Of a stretch of 15,160 nucleotides of DNA, positions 1-7,207 are shown piece after piece. Each line of letters starts with the position of its first letter. The stretch's first letter is position 1. The translations under genes and the position numbers were made by a program. The notes beneath the pieces are model-generated. The model did no database searches. It had not been told where the DNA came from and was given only the letters and a program-made list of their open reading frames with translations. The DNA is from Betaproteobacteria bacterium (GTDB lineage Bacteria; Pseudomonadota; Gammaproteobacteria; Burkholderiales; SG8-39): positions 1 to 15,160 of the forward strand of contig JAFAGU010000292.1 of the NCBI GenBank assembly GCA_019237595.1, in the 5' to 3' direction.

Positions 1-1
1 C

Positions 2-565
2 GGCCACGGGCGGCACCTCTTCGTCATCGTCAGCGGATGCGTGCGGCTGAGCTCCGCCACGCGGCAGGGACGCGAGTTCGTCTATGCGCTCCTCGGCCCG
101 GGAAGCTTCTACGGGCTCGGCAACGTCATCAAGGGCATCGATCCACGCGCCAACGCCGAAGCGTCGGGCGCGACCGAGATCGCGGTGATCGACGGGCCCG
201 GGTTCCTCGCCCTCCTCGACCGCGAGCCGCGCCTCTGGCGCCACGTGGCGGTCCTGCTGCACAAGCGCCTCACGCACGCCATGTGGGCGATCCGGGACAA
301 CAGCGTCGCACCGCTTGCCGAGCGGCTCGTGCGGCGCCTGCTTGCCCTCGCCGCCGCGGCCGCGCCCGCGCACGGCGCGCCGGTCAGCCTGCGCCTCACG
401 CAAACCGACCTTGGCCGCATGCTCGGCACGAGCCGCTCGCGCATCAACGGCATCCTGAAGCGCCTCGAGCGCGAAAGGCTGGTGGAGGTGAGCTACCGCA
501 CCATCAAGCTCTCCGACCTCGCCGGCCTGCACCGGCTCGCCGGCCCCGAGGTCTTCACCTTCTAG
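2..565 (+). CDS. Crp/Fnr-family transcriptional regulator, 5' end missing
   Basis: An open frame runs in from the window edge and gives 187 residues ending at a TAG; the true start lies outside. The visible part begins inside a cyclic-nucleotide-binding-type beta-roll (FVIVSGCVRLSSATRQGREFV, then a GPGSFYGLGNV turn), followed by a long dimerisation helix and a C-terminal winged helix of the Crp type (LTQTDLGRMLGTSRSRINGIL as recognition region, then LERERLVEVSYRTIKLSDLAGL). No cysteine cluster of the Fnr type is visible, though it could lie in the missing N-terminus. Family assignment is solid; effector and target genes cannot be told. The gene converges on the flavin oxidoreductase gene, and the two stop codons share the palindrome CTAG. 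The GTG at position 41 lies inside the beta-roll and is not the real start. Confidence 0.85.
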   Translation, partial: GHGRHLFVIVSGCVRLSSATRQGREFVYALLGPGSFYGLGNVIKGIDPRANAEASGATEIAVIDGPGFLALLDREPRLWRHVAVLLHKRLTHAMWAIRDNSVAPLAERLVRRLLALAAAAAPAHGAPVSLRLTQTDLGRMLGTSRSRINGILKRLERERLVEVSYRTIKLSDLAGLHRLAGPEVFTF

Positions 566-585
566 GGGGGGCGAAGTGCCCCTAG
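562..585. terminator. Inverted repeat at convergent gene ends, possible weak bidirectional terminator
   Basis: CTAGGGG at 562-568 is repeated inverted as CCCCTAG at 579-585, with an alternative tighter stem GGGGC/GCCCC (568-572 with 578-582) around a GAAGT loop. It starts exactly at the shared CTAG of the two convergent stop codons and overlaps the last codons of the minus-strand gene. Neither side carries a T tract, so it is not a classical intrinsic terminator. A role in ending both transcripts is inference. Confidence 0.3.
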
Positions 586-1932
586 GAGCGTCGGCACGAG
601 CTCCGTCACCGTGGGATGGATGTGGACCGCGCGCTGGATCGTCGTGTAGGGCTCGCGGGCGTACATCGCGTCGAGGAGCGAATGCACGATTTCGTCGCCG
701 TTCAGGCCGAGGATCGCCGCGCCGAGGAGCTCCTTCGAGTCGGCGTCGACGATGACCTTCATGAAGCCCTGCATCTCGCCCGCCTCGCGGGCGCGCCCGA
801 CGCGCGACATGGGCATCTTCGCGGCGAGGAGCCGCCGTCCGCTCTTCTTCGCCTCCGCCTCGTTCATCCCGACGCGGCCGAGCGGCGGGTCGATGAAGAG
901 CGCATACGCCTGGATGCGGTCGGAAATCCGCCGCCGGTCGCCATCGAAGAGATTGGCGGCGACGATCTCGTAGTCGTTGTACGAGGTGTGCGTGAAGGCG
1001 CCGCGCCCGTTGCAGTCGCCGAGCGCCCAGACGCCCTCCTCCGTGGTGCGGCATTCGTCGTCCACGACGATGTAGCCGCGCTCGTCGGTCTTGATTCCCG
1101 TGCTCTGCAGGTTGAGATCGTCCGTGTTCGGCCTACGGCCGACCGCGATGAGGACATGCGTGCCCTCGGCCAGCGGCGCGCCGGCCTTGCATTGCATCTC
1201 GATGGCGACGCGTTCACCTTTGCGCGCGAGCGCCATGCACTCCGCGCCGGTGCGGATGACCACCCCTTCCCGCTCAAGAATTTCCCGGATTCCGGCCGCC
1301 ACGTCGTCGTCCTCGCGCGGCAGCAGCTTCGGCGCGCGCTCGACCACGGTGACCTGCGAGCCGAAGCGCCGGTACATGTGGGCGAATTCGAGTCCGATGT
1401 AGCTGCCGCCAATCACAAGCAGATGCTCCGGCACGAAATCGAGATCGAGGATCGTCGAGCTCGTGAGCACCGGCACGTCCCGGATGCCTGGAAGCTCGGG
1501 AACGAGCGGGCGTCCGCCCACGTTGAGGAAGATCTTTCCGGCTTCCAGCGCGCGGTTGCCGACCTGCAGCGTCCCGGGTGAGACAAAGCGCGCGTGGCCG
1601 CGGACGAGGGTCACGTTCTTCATGCCCGCGAGCCACTTTTCCACGCCCTGGGACGAATGCCTGACGACCTCGTCCTTGCGCCGCTTGACCGCAGCCATGT
1701 CGACCCGGAGTGCATCGACTGAGAACCCGTAGTCCGCACCTCGGCGCGCCGACTGGACGGCCCGCGCGCTGGCGACGAGCGTCTTCGTCGGGATGCAGCC
1801 CACGTTGACGCAGGTTCCCCCGAGGAGCTTGCGCTCGATCACCGCCGTCTTGAGGCCCTCCTTGTCGAGCCTCGAGCACAGCGCCGGCGCCGCCTGGCCC
1901 GTGCCTACCACGATCGCATCGAAGCGCTCCAT
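562..1932 (-). CDS. FAD-dependent pyridine nucleotide-disulfide oxidoreductase, RclA/MerA-like
   Basis: A 456-residue class I flavin disulfide reductase. The N-terminal FAD-binding motif is VVGTGQAAPAL (about 8-18). The redox-active disulfide is GGTCVNVGCIPTK with Cys41 and Cys46. The second Rossmann motif is VIGGSYIGLEFA (173-184), ending its beta strand at Glu198, which favours NADH over NADPH. The second FAD motif is WALGDC (302-307). The C-terminal dimerisation domain carries the catalytic dyad HPTVTE (His439, Glu444). It lacks an N-terminal heavy-metal domain and the C-terminal vicinal cysteines of mercuric reductase, so annotation as MerA would be misleading; E. coli RclA (reactive chlorine resistance) is a closer architectural match. 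The ATG start is preceded by AAGGGAG. It lies 95 nt downstream of the radical SAM gene on the same strand and may be the last gene of the long operon. The physiological substrate is unknown. Confidence 0.85.
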   Translation of the reverse strand: MERFDAIVVGTGQAAPALCSRLDKEGLKTAVIERKLLGGTCVNVGCIPTKTLVASARAVQSARRGADYGFSVDALRVDMAAVKRRKDEVVRHSSQGVEKWLAGMKNVTLVRGHARFVSPGTLQVGNRALEAGKIFLNVGGRPLVPELPGIRDVPVLTSSTILDLDFVPEHLLVIGGSYIGLEFAHMYRRFGSQVTVVERAPKLLPREDDDVAAGIREILEREGVVIRTGAECMALARKGERVAIEMQCKAGAPLAEGTHVLIAVGRRPNTDDLNLQSTGIKTDERGYIVVDDECRTTEEGVWALGDCNGRGAFTHTSYNDYEIVAANLFDGDRRRISDRIQAYALFIDPPLGRVGMNEAEAKKSGRRLLAAKMPMSRVGRAREAGEMQGFMKVIVDADSKELLGAAILGLNGDEIVHSLLDAMYAREPYTTIQRAVHIHPTVTELVPTLLGALRPP

Positions 1933-2027
1933 CGTCTCCCTTCGCTATCCCGCACCCGCCGGCCCTTGGTCGTGAGGCGCAGCGCCACCTTACGCCGGTC
2001 GTGCGGAATCGTCTCGCGCCGGCCGAG

Positions 2028-3104
2028 CTAGGCGGCCTGAGCCAGGCGCACGGGAATGCGCCGCGGCCCGAAAGGCTTGCCGAACGCCTGGAAGCGGCCG
2101 GCGAGCTGGGCGCCGCAATGCCTGCAGGCGCCGGCGTCGGTCAGGTCGTAGGCATCGATGCGGTACCAGTCGCGCGCGATCACGCGCTTCTCGCACGACG
2201 GACAGTACGTGGAGCCACCGCCCGTGTCGTGCACGTTGCCCGTATACACGTAGTTCAGCCCGGCAAGCTGTGCTATCTCTCGCGCGCGCGTAAGCGTGGA
2301 TGCGGGCGTCGGGTCGACGTCGTTCATCTTCCAATCGGGATGGAACGCTGTGAAGTGCAGCGGCACGTCGGGCCCCAGGTTCTGGCGGATCCACCTGCTC
2401 ATCGCCCGGAGCTCCTCGTCGGAATCGTTCTTCCCGGGGATGAGGAGCGTCGTGATCTCGGTCCAGACGCCCGTCTCCTTGACGAGATACACGAGAGTGT
2501 CGAGCACGGGTTGCAGGCGGCCGCCGCAGATCTTCCAGTAGAAGTCGTCCGTGAACGCCTTCAGGTCGACGTTGGCCGCGTCCATCTTCGCGTAGAACTC
2601 GCGGCGCGGCTCGGCGCGGATGTAGCCCGCCGTCACCGCCACGGCCTGCACGCCCTTCTCATGGCACGCGTCGGCGATGTCCATCGCATACTCGGCGAAG
2701 ATCACCGGATCGTTGTAGGTGAATGCCACCGACTTGCAGCCGAGCTGCACCGCCGCGCGTGCGATCGTCTCGGGGCTCGCCTCGTCCTGCAGGCGGTCCA
2801 TCTCCTTCGACTTGGAAATATCCCAGTTCTGGCAGAACTTGCAAGCAAGGTTGCAGCCGGCGGTGCCGAAGGAAAGGATGCTCGTGCCGGGATAGAAGTG
2901 GTTGAGCGGCTTCTTCTCCACCGGGTCGACGCAGAATCCGGAGGAGCGCCCGTACGTCGTGAGGACCATCGCATCGCCCTCGCGTTTGCGCACGAAGCAC
3001 AGGCCGCGCTGCCCCTCGTGCAGCCGGCAGTCGCGCGGGCACAGGTCGCATTGCAGGCGCCCGTCCTCGAGCAAGTGCCACCACCGGCCCGCGTAGTCCG
3101 TCAT
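2028..3104 (-). CDS. amrS: AmmeMemoRadiSam system radical SAM enzyme
   Basis: A 358-residue radical SAM protein of the class that travels with Memo (protein B) and AMMECR1 (protein A). The [4Fe-4S]-SAM motif is GCNLACKFCQNW (Cys84, Cys88, Cys91; CxxxCxxC). An N-terminal cysteine cluster CDLCPRDCRLHEGQRGLC (Cys19, 22, 26, 36) is typical of this family and of PflA-like activases. The C-terminus has a zinc-ribbon-like pair, CPSC (301-304) and CRHC (327-330), before a short basic tail. The start was chosen at the ATG whose last bases overlap the TGA of the upstream fusion gene (ATGA, 3101-3104), with AAGGAG just before it; an ATG four codons earlier (3116) lacks a ribosome site. Frame-open sequence further upstream only overlaps the fusion gene. 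The family reaction is not established; by similarity to PflA it may generate a glycyl or other radical, but this is inference. Confidence 0.88.
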   Translation of the reverse strand: MTDYAGRWWHLLEDGRLQCDLCPRDCRLHEGQRGLCFVRKREGDAMVLTTYGRSSGFCVDPVEKKPLNHFYPGTSILSFGTAGCNLACKFCQNWDISKSKEMDRLQDEASPETIARAAVQLGCKSVAFTYNDPVIFAEYAMDIADACHEKGVQAVAVTAGYIRAEPRREFYAKMDAANVDLKAFTDDFYWKICGGRLQPVLDTLVYLVKETGVWTEITTLLIPGKNDSDEELRAMSRWIRQNLGPDVPLHFTAFHPDWKMNDVDPTPASTLTRAREIAQLAGLNYVYTGNVHDTGGGSTYCPSCEKRVIARDWYRIDAYDLTDAGACRHCGAQLAGRFQAFGKPFGPRRIPVRLAQAA

Positions 3105-4450
3105 TGCTCCTTCCATTTCGCCGCGCGGTAGCGCGAGACCTTGCAGCGCGCGAGCCGCGTACCCGCAAGGCCCGCTTTCTTCATGAGCTCGGCGAAAAAG
3201 AGCTCTTTCGAAGGAAGGGACTCCCACACTTGCGGCAGGAAGGTCGCGCGGCGGCCCTCGCACTCGACGATGATGCCGTCCTCGCCGACGACGACCTGGC
3301 GCATGAGGTCCGTCTCGTCCGCGAAGCGCATCGGCTTGGGCGCGGAGAGCAGCGAGACCTCGACTCGCACCTGCGGCCATTCGTCGGTACCGACCGGCGG
3401 GAAGCGGGGATCGCGGAACGCTGAGGCGCGCGCGTTCGCCGCCACGTCCTCGGCAAGCGGCCGCTGCGCCTCGAGGCTGCCGATGCACCCGCGCAGCGCG
3501 CCGTTCTTCGTGAGCGTCACGAACGTGGCCGCGCATTGGCGAAGCCACGGTCGGCTTTCCAACCTGAGCTCCGTGTTCTTCAAGGCAGCGTCGATGCTCG
3601 AGCGCGCGATATGGAGGAGGACCGGCCCCGCCTCCTCGAGCGACACGGCGCCGCCCGGCTCGTACACCGCGAAGGACGAGTAGCCCACGACGCGGTCCTT
3701 GCCGCCCGCCGTGTCGCCGGAGTTGTTAGCCGCCAGGAGCCTTATGTCCAGCCTTTTGTCTTTCAAAAGACTCAAAAAACCGTTCAAGGGCGTCGCCCCG
3801 CAGGCCTCGTCGTGGTGGATGTCGGTCGCAAGCCGCGAGATCCGCTCGATCGTGTTCCCGTCGATCGCCTTCGCCGCGCGGTAGTCCTGGTAGTGCGAAA
3901 GGTCGGTCGAGATCACGATCAGCGTCTCCGGCCCGCCCCAGAGTCGATCCACCACCTCGGCCACTTCCTGCACGGTGGCGTCGCCCACGGCGAAGGGAAC
4001 GAGGTGGAACGCCCCGAGCGCCTTCTGCAGGAAGGGGAGCTGCACCTCTAGAGAGTGCTCCATCGCATGGGCGGGGTTGCTCGTGACGACCTGGGGAAGA
4101 CCCTCCAGTTTCCGGCGAGCCTCCCCATCCACCGGAATCCGGCCGAGCGGCGTGTCGAAGAACTCCGCCGCCGGCAGCGCGAGGCCGCGCACCGGGACGC
4201 GGTGCACCGGGCCGAGCAACACCACGCGCTTGACGATGCCGCGTGCCTGCGTCAGCTCGTCGTAGGCGCGTGCGGCGACGGGGCCGGAATAAATGTAGCC
4301 CGCGTGCGGCACGACGAGCGCCTTGGGAAAGCCCAGGCGCGGCGCCAGGCCGCCGGAGTCGCCGAAGAGCTCGTCGATCTCGGCGGAAAGCGCCTTCGGA
4401 TCGCCCGGGTAGAACATGCCCGCGACGGCGGCGGGGCGAACGGTGGCCAT
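3101..4450 (-). CDS. Fused AmmeMemoRadiSam proteins B and A (Memo-AMMECR1)
   Basis: One 449-residue chain joins two families that are usually separate genes. Residues 1 to about 265 are a Memo/LigB-like domain: VRPAAVAGMFYPGDP at the N-terminus, VVPHAGYIYSG with His49, LLGPVHRV with His83, EHSLEVQLPF (131-140), ISTDLSHY (180-187) and ACGATPLNGFL with Cys217. His49, His83 and Cys217 match the His/His/Cys metal-site pattern of human MEMO1. Residues about 272-449 are an AMMECR1 domain with the hallmark LRGCIGSLE (319-327) and a C-terminal PQVWESLPSKELFFAELMKKAGL stretch. The linker (about 264-272) is short. The start ATG directly follows AAGGGA and lies 17 nt after the pncC stop; the TGA overlaps the amrS ATG, so the two products are probably made in fixed ratio. 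The three-component system is recurrent in prokaryotes but has no settled biochemical role. Confidence 0.9.
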   Translation of the reverse strand: MATVRPAAVAGMFYPGDPKALSAEIDELFGDSGGLAPRLGFPKALVVPHAGYIYSGPVAARAYDELTQARGIVKRVVLLGPVHRVPVRGLALPAAEFFDTPLGRIPVDGEARRKLEGLPQVVTSNPAHAMEHSLEVQLPFLQKALGAFHLVPFAVGDATVQEVAEVVDRLWGGPETLIVISTDLSHYQDYRAAKAIDGNTIERISRLATDIHHDEACGATPLNGFLSLLKDKRLDIRLLAANNSGDTAGGKDRVVGYSSFAVYEPGGAVSLEEAGPVLLHIARSSIDAALKNTELRLESRPWLRQCAATFVTLTKNGALRGCIGSLEAQRPLAEDVAANARASAFRDPRFPPVGTDEWPQVRVEVSLLSAPKPMRFADETDLMRQVVVGEDGIIVECEGRRATFLPQVWESLPSKELFFAELMKKAGLAGTRLARCKVSRYRAAKWKEQ

Positions 4451-4467
4451 TCCCTTATGTATGTCCG

Positions 4468-4959
4468 CTACGGGGCAGAGTCAAGGAGCCTCAGCACCCC
4501 TTCGAGCGCATGGATGACCGACTGTCGCCGGACGGCTTCACGATCGCCGCTGAAACGCCGGGTCTCGGTGCGCGGGGCCGCCCCCTTTCTCGCCCACCCG
4601 AAGCAGACCGTCCCCACCGGCTTCGCCGCGGTGCCGCCGGTCGGACCCGCAACGCCGGTGATCGAGAGCGCGATCGCGCCGTGGCTCGCGCGGAGCGCGC
4701 CCTCGACCATCTCGCGCGCGGTTTCCTCGCTCACCGCTCCATGTTTTTCCAAGGTCGCCTGCCGGACGCCCAAGAGCTCTTGCTTGGCGGCATTCGAATA
4801 CGTCACGAAGCCCCGCTCGAACCAGTCCGACGAGCCGGCGATCGCCGTCACGGCCTCGGCGACCCAGCCGCCCGTGCACGATTCGGCCGTGACGAGGGAT
4901 TGCGAGGCCGCTTTCAATTTCTTCCCTACCTGCGCGGCAAGGGAGTCGAGCTCGCTCAA
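4468..4959 (-). CDS. pncC: Nicotinamide-nucleotide amidohydrolase PncC (CinA C-terminal family)
   Basis: A 163-residue stand-alone CinA C-terminal domain, which in characterised members hydrolyses NMN to nicotinate mononucleotide and ammonia in pyridine nucleotide recycling. Seen directly: TAESCTGGWVAEAVTAIAGSSDWFERGFVTYSNAAKQELLGV, the conserved N-terminal block with the catalytic Ser; GAVSEETAREM; and SITGVAGPTGGTAAKPVGTVCFG, the C-terminal Gly-rich block. No ATG is available near the conserved region. The start is taken as the TTG at 4957-4959, whose last two bases begin the pgpA TGA (TTGA overlap), and the resulting length fits the family. The N-terminal molybdopterin-like half of full CinA is absent. 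The gene is translationally coupled to pgpA. Confidence 0.85.
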   Translation of the reverse strand: MSELDSLAAQVGKKLKAASQSLVTAESCTGGWVAEAVTAIAGSSDWFERGFVTYSNAAKQELLGVRQATLEKHGAVSEETAREMVEGALRASHGAIALSITGVAGPTGGTAAKPVGTVCFGWARKGAAPRTETRRFSGDREAVRRQSVIHALEGVLRLLDSAP

Positions 4960-5444
4960 AGGAAGAGTCTCTTGATGAGGGCCAGGAAGAGGACGGTATA
5001 TCCCGCGGCGAGGAGGTCGTCGAACATCACGCCGAAGCCGCCGTGGTAGCGGCGCTCGAACCAGCGGATGGGCGGCGGCTTCAGCATGTCGAAAGCGCGG
5101 AAGACGAGGAACGCCGCGAGCTGCCACGCGAAAGTCCGCGGCACGATGGCGAGCACGAGGAGGAAGGCAACGAATTCGTCCCACACCATGCCGCCGTAGT
5201 CGGGCATGCCGAGCCGGCGGCCGGTGAGCCCGCAGGCCCACACGCCCACGACGAAGAGCACCGCGAGCGCGAGAAAAAGCACCTTGGGCGCCACGATGCC
5301 GCCGAGGAACCAGCCGATCGGCCACGCGAGCAGCGTGCCCGCCGTCCCGGGCATGAAAGGAACGAGCCCGGCGCCGAAGCCGAACGCGATCATGTGCGCC
5401 GGGTGCGAGGCCGCGAAGCGCGCGGAGGGCTTGTAGACCATCAT
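4956..5444 (-). CDS. pgpA: Phosphatidylglycerophosphatase A
   Basis: A 162-residue inner-membrane phosphatase that removes phosphate from phosphatidylglycerophosphate to give phosphatidylglycerol. Family signatures are visible: GFGAGLVPFMPGTAGTL near the N-terminus, the acidic motif DYGGMVWDEFVAF, FRAFDMLKPPPIRWFERRYHGGFGVMFDDLLAG, and several hydrophobic segments consistent with four membrane helices. Two adjacent ATG codons are present; the outer one (5444) overlaps the thiL TGA as ATGA, so translation is probably coupled, and no clear Shine-Dalgarno precedes it. The order thiL-pgpA is conserved in E. coli and many proteobacteria. Confidence 0.92.
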   Translation of the reverse strand: MMVYKPSARFAASHPAHMIAFGFGAGLVPFMPGTAGTLLAWPIGWFLGGIVAPKVLFLALAVLFVVGVWACGLTGRRLGMPDYGGMVWDEFVAFLLVLAIVPRTFAWQLAAFLVFRAFDMLKPPPIRWFERRYHGGFGVMFDDLLAAGYTVLFLALIKRLFL

Positions 5445-6352
5445 GCGAAGTGGTCGAACGACGCTTTGTGCGTCACCGCGTTGCCGGCCGCATCGACGAT
5501 GAGGAGCCTTCTCTCGGCGACGATCTCGCCGATCCGGGTCACGTCGGCCAGCGCGCGGACCGAATCGCGCCTTTGCCTTGGGGCGGTGAACAAGAGCTCG
5601 TAATCGTCTCCGCCCGCGAGCACGCAATCGCGTTCGAGCTTTTCGTTCTTCAAGGACTCGAACGCCTCTTCCTTCGGGATGTCGGCGTAGCGCACGAGGG
5701 CGCCGACGCCCGAGCGCTCGAGGATGTGGCCGAGGTCGCCGGCGAGGCCGTCGGATACGTCGATCGCCGCGCTCGCGAGCCCGCGGAGCTTTTCCCCGAG
5801 CGCGACGCGCGGCTCGGGCTCGTGGAGGCGTCGCGCGGGGCCGGCGAGCTCGGGATGGACGAGGGCGAGGGAGGCACCGCCCAGCCGGCCGGAAATCCAG
5901 AGATCGTCGCCGGAGCGCGCGCCGCCTCGCCCGATGCCCTGGCCGGCCGGAACCTCGCCAAGCGCCGCAATGGTGATCGAGCGCACGGCGCCGCGCGTCG
6001 TGTCGCCGCCCACCAGCTCCGCCCCGTGCCGCTCCGCGAGCGCGAAGAGCCCGCCCGCGAACTCGTCGAGCCACGCCTCGTCGACGAGCGGAAAAGTGAT
6101 CGCCAGCGTGAACCATCGCGGCGTGGCCGCCGCAGCGGCGAGATCCGAGAGATTCACGGCGAGGCACTTGTGGCCGAGCTTCCTCGGATCGGCATCCGGG
6201 AGGAAGTGCCGGCCTTCCACCAGCGTGTCGGTCGTGATCGCGAGCTCGTGCCCCGCGCGCGGCGCGATTCGCGCGCAATCGTCGCCGATTCCCTGCACCG
6301 CGCTCCGAGCCGGGCGGTCGAAATAGCGGCGGATCAGCTCGAATTCGTTCAG
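5441..6352 (-). CDS. thiL: Thiamine-monophosphate kinase
   Basis: Phosphorylates thiamine monophosphate to thiamine diphosphate with ATP. Motifs in order: NEFELIRRYFDRP at the N-terminus, QGIGDDCARI (Mg-ATP binding), TTDTLVEGRHF, AVNLSDLAA, GGDTTRG, DVSDGLAGDLGHIL and AGGDDYELLF. Length is about 303 residues, usual for ThiL. The start is problematic: the conserved NEFELIRRYF block lies upstream of the first in-frame GTG (6298), and no ATG, GTG or TTG precedes the block in frame. The best in-frame candidate is the CTG at 6350-6352. An ATG at 6367-6369 is in another frame and reads only six codons to a TGA just before the block. Either a CTG start, a frameshift or a base error explains this. 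nusB precedes by about 19 nt and pgpA follows with an ATGA overlap. Confidence 0.88.
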   Translation of the reverse strand: MNEFELIRRYFDRPARSAVQGIGDDCARIAPRAGHELAITTDTLVEGRHFLPDADPRKLGHKCLAVNLSDLAAAAATPRWFTLAITFPLVDEAWLDEFAGGLFALAERHGAELVGGDTTRGAVRSITIAALGEVPAGQGIGRGGARSGDDLWISGRLGGASLALVHPELAGPARRLHEPEPRVALGEKLRGLASAAIDVSDGLAGDLGHILERSGVGALVRYADIPKEEAFESLKNEKLERDCVLAGGDDYELLFTAPRQRRDSVRALADVTRIGEIVAERRLLIVDAAGNAVTHKASFDHFA

Positions 6353-6364
6353 ACGGAGGGGTGC

Positions 6365-6383
6365 AACATCGCTAGGCGATGTT
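6365..6383. repeat. Perfect 8-bp inverted repeat across the nusB stop
   Basis: AACATCGC (6365-6372) and GCGATGTT (6376-6383) are exact reverse complements around a 3-nt TAG spacer. The repeat covers the last codons and the stop of nusB and the ATG at 6367-6369 just before thiL. There is no T tract. It could fold in mRNA and limit access to the thiL start region, but a repeat of this size can also arise by chance. Confidence 0.4.
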
Positions 6384-6800
6384 CCGGGCCTTCTGGACTT
6401 CTTCCGGCCGCAGGGCGGCGGCGACTTTCTCGAGCACGCCGTTCACGAAGCGATGGCCGTCGGTGCCGCCGTAGCTCTTGCCGAGCTCGATCGCCTCGTT
6501 CAGCACCACCTTGAACGGCGTCGCCGGATGCGCGGAGAGCTCGAGGCTGCCGATGTAGAGGATGGAGCGCTCGACGGGCGAGAGTTTCTCGAACGGACGG
6601 TCGAGGTGCGGCGAGATGAGCGCGCGAAGGTCCTCGGCCCGGTCGCGCACGCCGCGGACGAGCGACTCCGCAAGGCCGCGATCGGCCTGGTCGAAGCCCT
6701 CGATGGACTTCATCTGCTCGAGGGCATCGGCCTGCGAGAGCTGCCAGGCATAGAGCGCCTGCAGCGCGACCTCGCGCGCCTGCCGCTTGGAGGTCTTCAC
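6372..6800 (-). CDS. nusB: Transcription antitermination factor NusB
   Basis: A 142-residue all-helical RNA-binding protein that joins NusE (S10) on boxA RNA during rRNA transcription. Seen: KTSKRQAREVALQALYAWQLS at the N-terminus (arginine-rich RNA-contact helix), LSPVERSILYIGSLEL, and the highly conserved VVLNEAIELGKSYGGTDGHRFVNGVLEKVA at the C-terminus. The start is GTG at 6798-6800, overlapping the ribH TGA (GTGA), with GGAG shortly upstream. The ribH-nusB order is common in proteobacteria. Confidence 0.94.
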   Translation of the reverse strand: MKTSKRQAREVALQALYAWQLSQADALEQMKSIEGFDQADRGLAESLVRGVRDRAEDLRALISPHLDRPFEKLSPVERSILYIGSLELSAHPATPFKVVLNEAIELGKSYGGTDGHRFVNGVLEKVAAALRPEEVQKARNIA

Positions 6801-7204
6801 GGCTCCAAGCCCTGCTTGAGGCGCGCCATTTCCACCGCGACGCGCACCGCTTCGGCGCCCTTGTCGAGCCGCGCCTCGGCCTGCGCCTCGTTCTCGGTGG
6901 TGAGGATGGCGTTCGCCACGGGAAGCCCGAAGTCGAGCGCCACGTCCATGACGCCGCGCGCCGACTCGTTCGCGACGATGTCGAAGTGATGCGTCTCGCC
7001 GCGGATGACGCAGCCCACCGCCACGAGGGCGTCGAACCGGCCGCTCTGCGCGAGCCACTGCAGCGCGGAGGGAATCTCGAGCGCGCCAGGCACCGAGGCG
7101 ACGTGCACTTCGACGCCGAGCTTCTGCGCCTCGGCCTGCGCGGCCGCAAGCAGCCTGCCGGAGAGCTCTTCGTTGAACCGGCTCGCGACGATGCCCAGGC
7201 GCAT
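6797..7204 (-). CDS. ribH: 6,7-dimethyl-8-ribityllumazine synthase
   Basis: Condenses 5-amino-6-ribitylaminouracil with 3,4-dihydroxy-2-butanone 4-phosphate in riboflavin synthesis. Signatures: RLGIVASRFNEEL at the N-terminus, VPGALEIPSALQWLA, GCVIRGETHHFDIVANESARGVM (catalytic His region) and PVANAILTTENEAQAEAR. At 135 residues it is short: it starts directly at the first core strand and lacks the usual 10-20 residue N-terminal arm. The start is firm, because the only upstream in-frame codon before the ribBA TAG stop is CCC. The gene begins 3 nt after ribBA, in the same reading frame, so stop readthrough would yield a RibBA-RibH fusion. Confidence 0.93.
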   Translation of the reverse strand: MRLGIVASRFNEELSGRLLAAAQAEAQKLGVEVHVASVPGALEIPSALQWLAQSGRFDALVAVGCVIRGETHHFDIVANESARGVMDVALDFGLPVANAILTTENEAQAEARLDKGAEAVRVAVEMARLKQGLEP

Positions 7205-7207
7205 GGG

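Noticed and set aside
616..1581. Long plus-strand open frame of 321 codons opposite the flavin oxidoreductase
   Set aside because: Antisense shadow typical of GC-rich coding DNA; its translation has no domain pattern, while the minus-strand protein is fully motif-supported.
562..1932. Annotation as mercuric reductase (merA)
   Set aside because: No N-terminal heavy-metal domain, no C-terminal cysteine pair and no mer genes nearby.
1933..2027. Terminator between amrS and the flavin oxidoreductase gene
   Set aside because: There are GC-rich palindromes such as GCCGGC but no stable stem followed by a T tract on the minus strand.
2001..3131. 376-codon plus-strand open frame opposite amrS
   Set aside because: Low-complexity Arg/Ala/Val/His-rich translation with no recognisable motif; shadow of the radical SAM gene.
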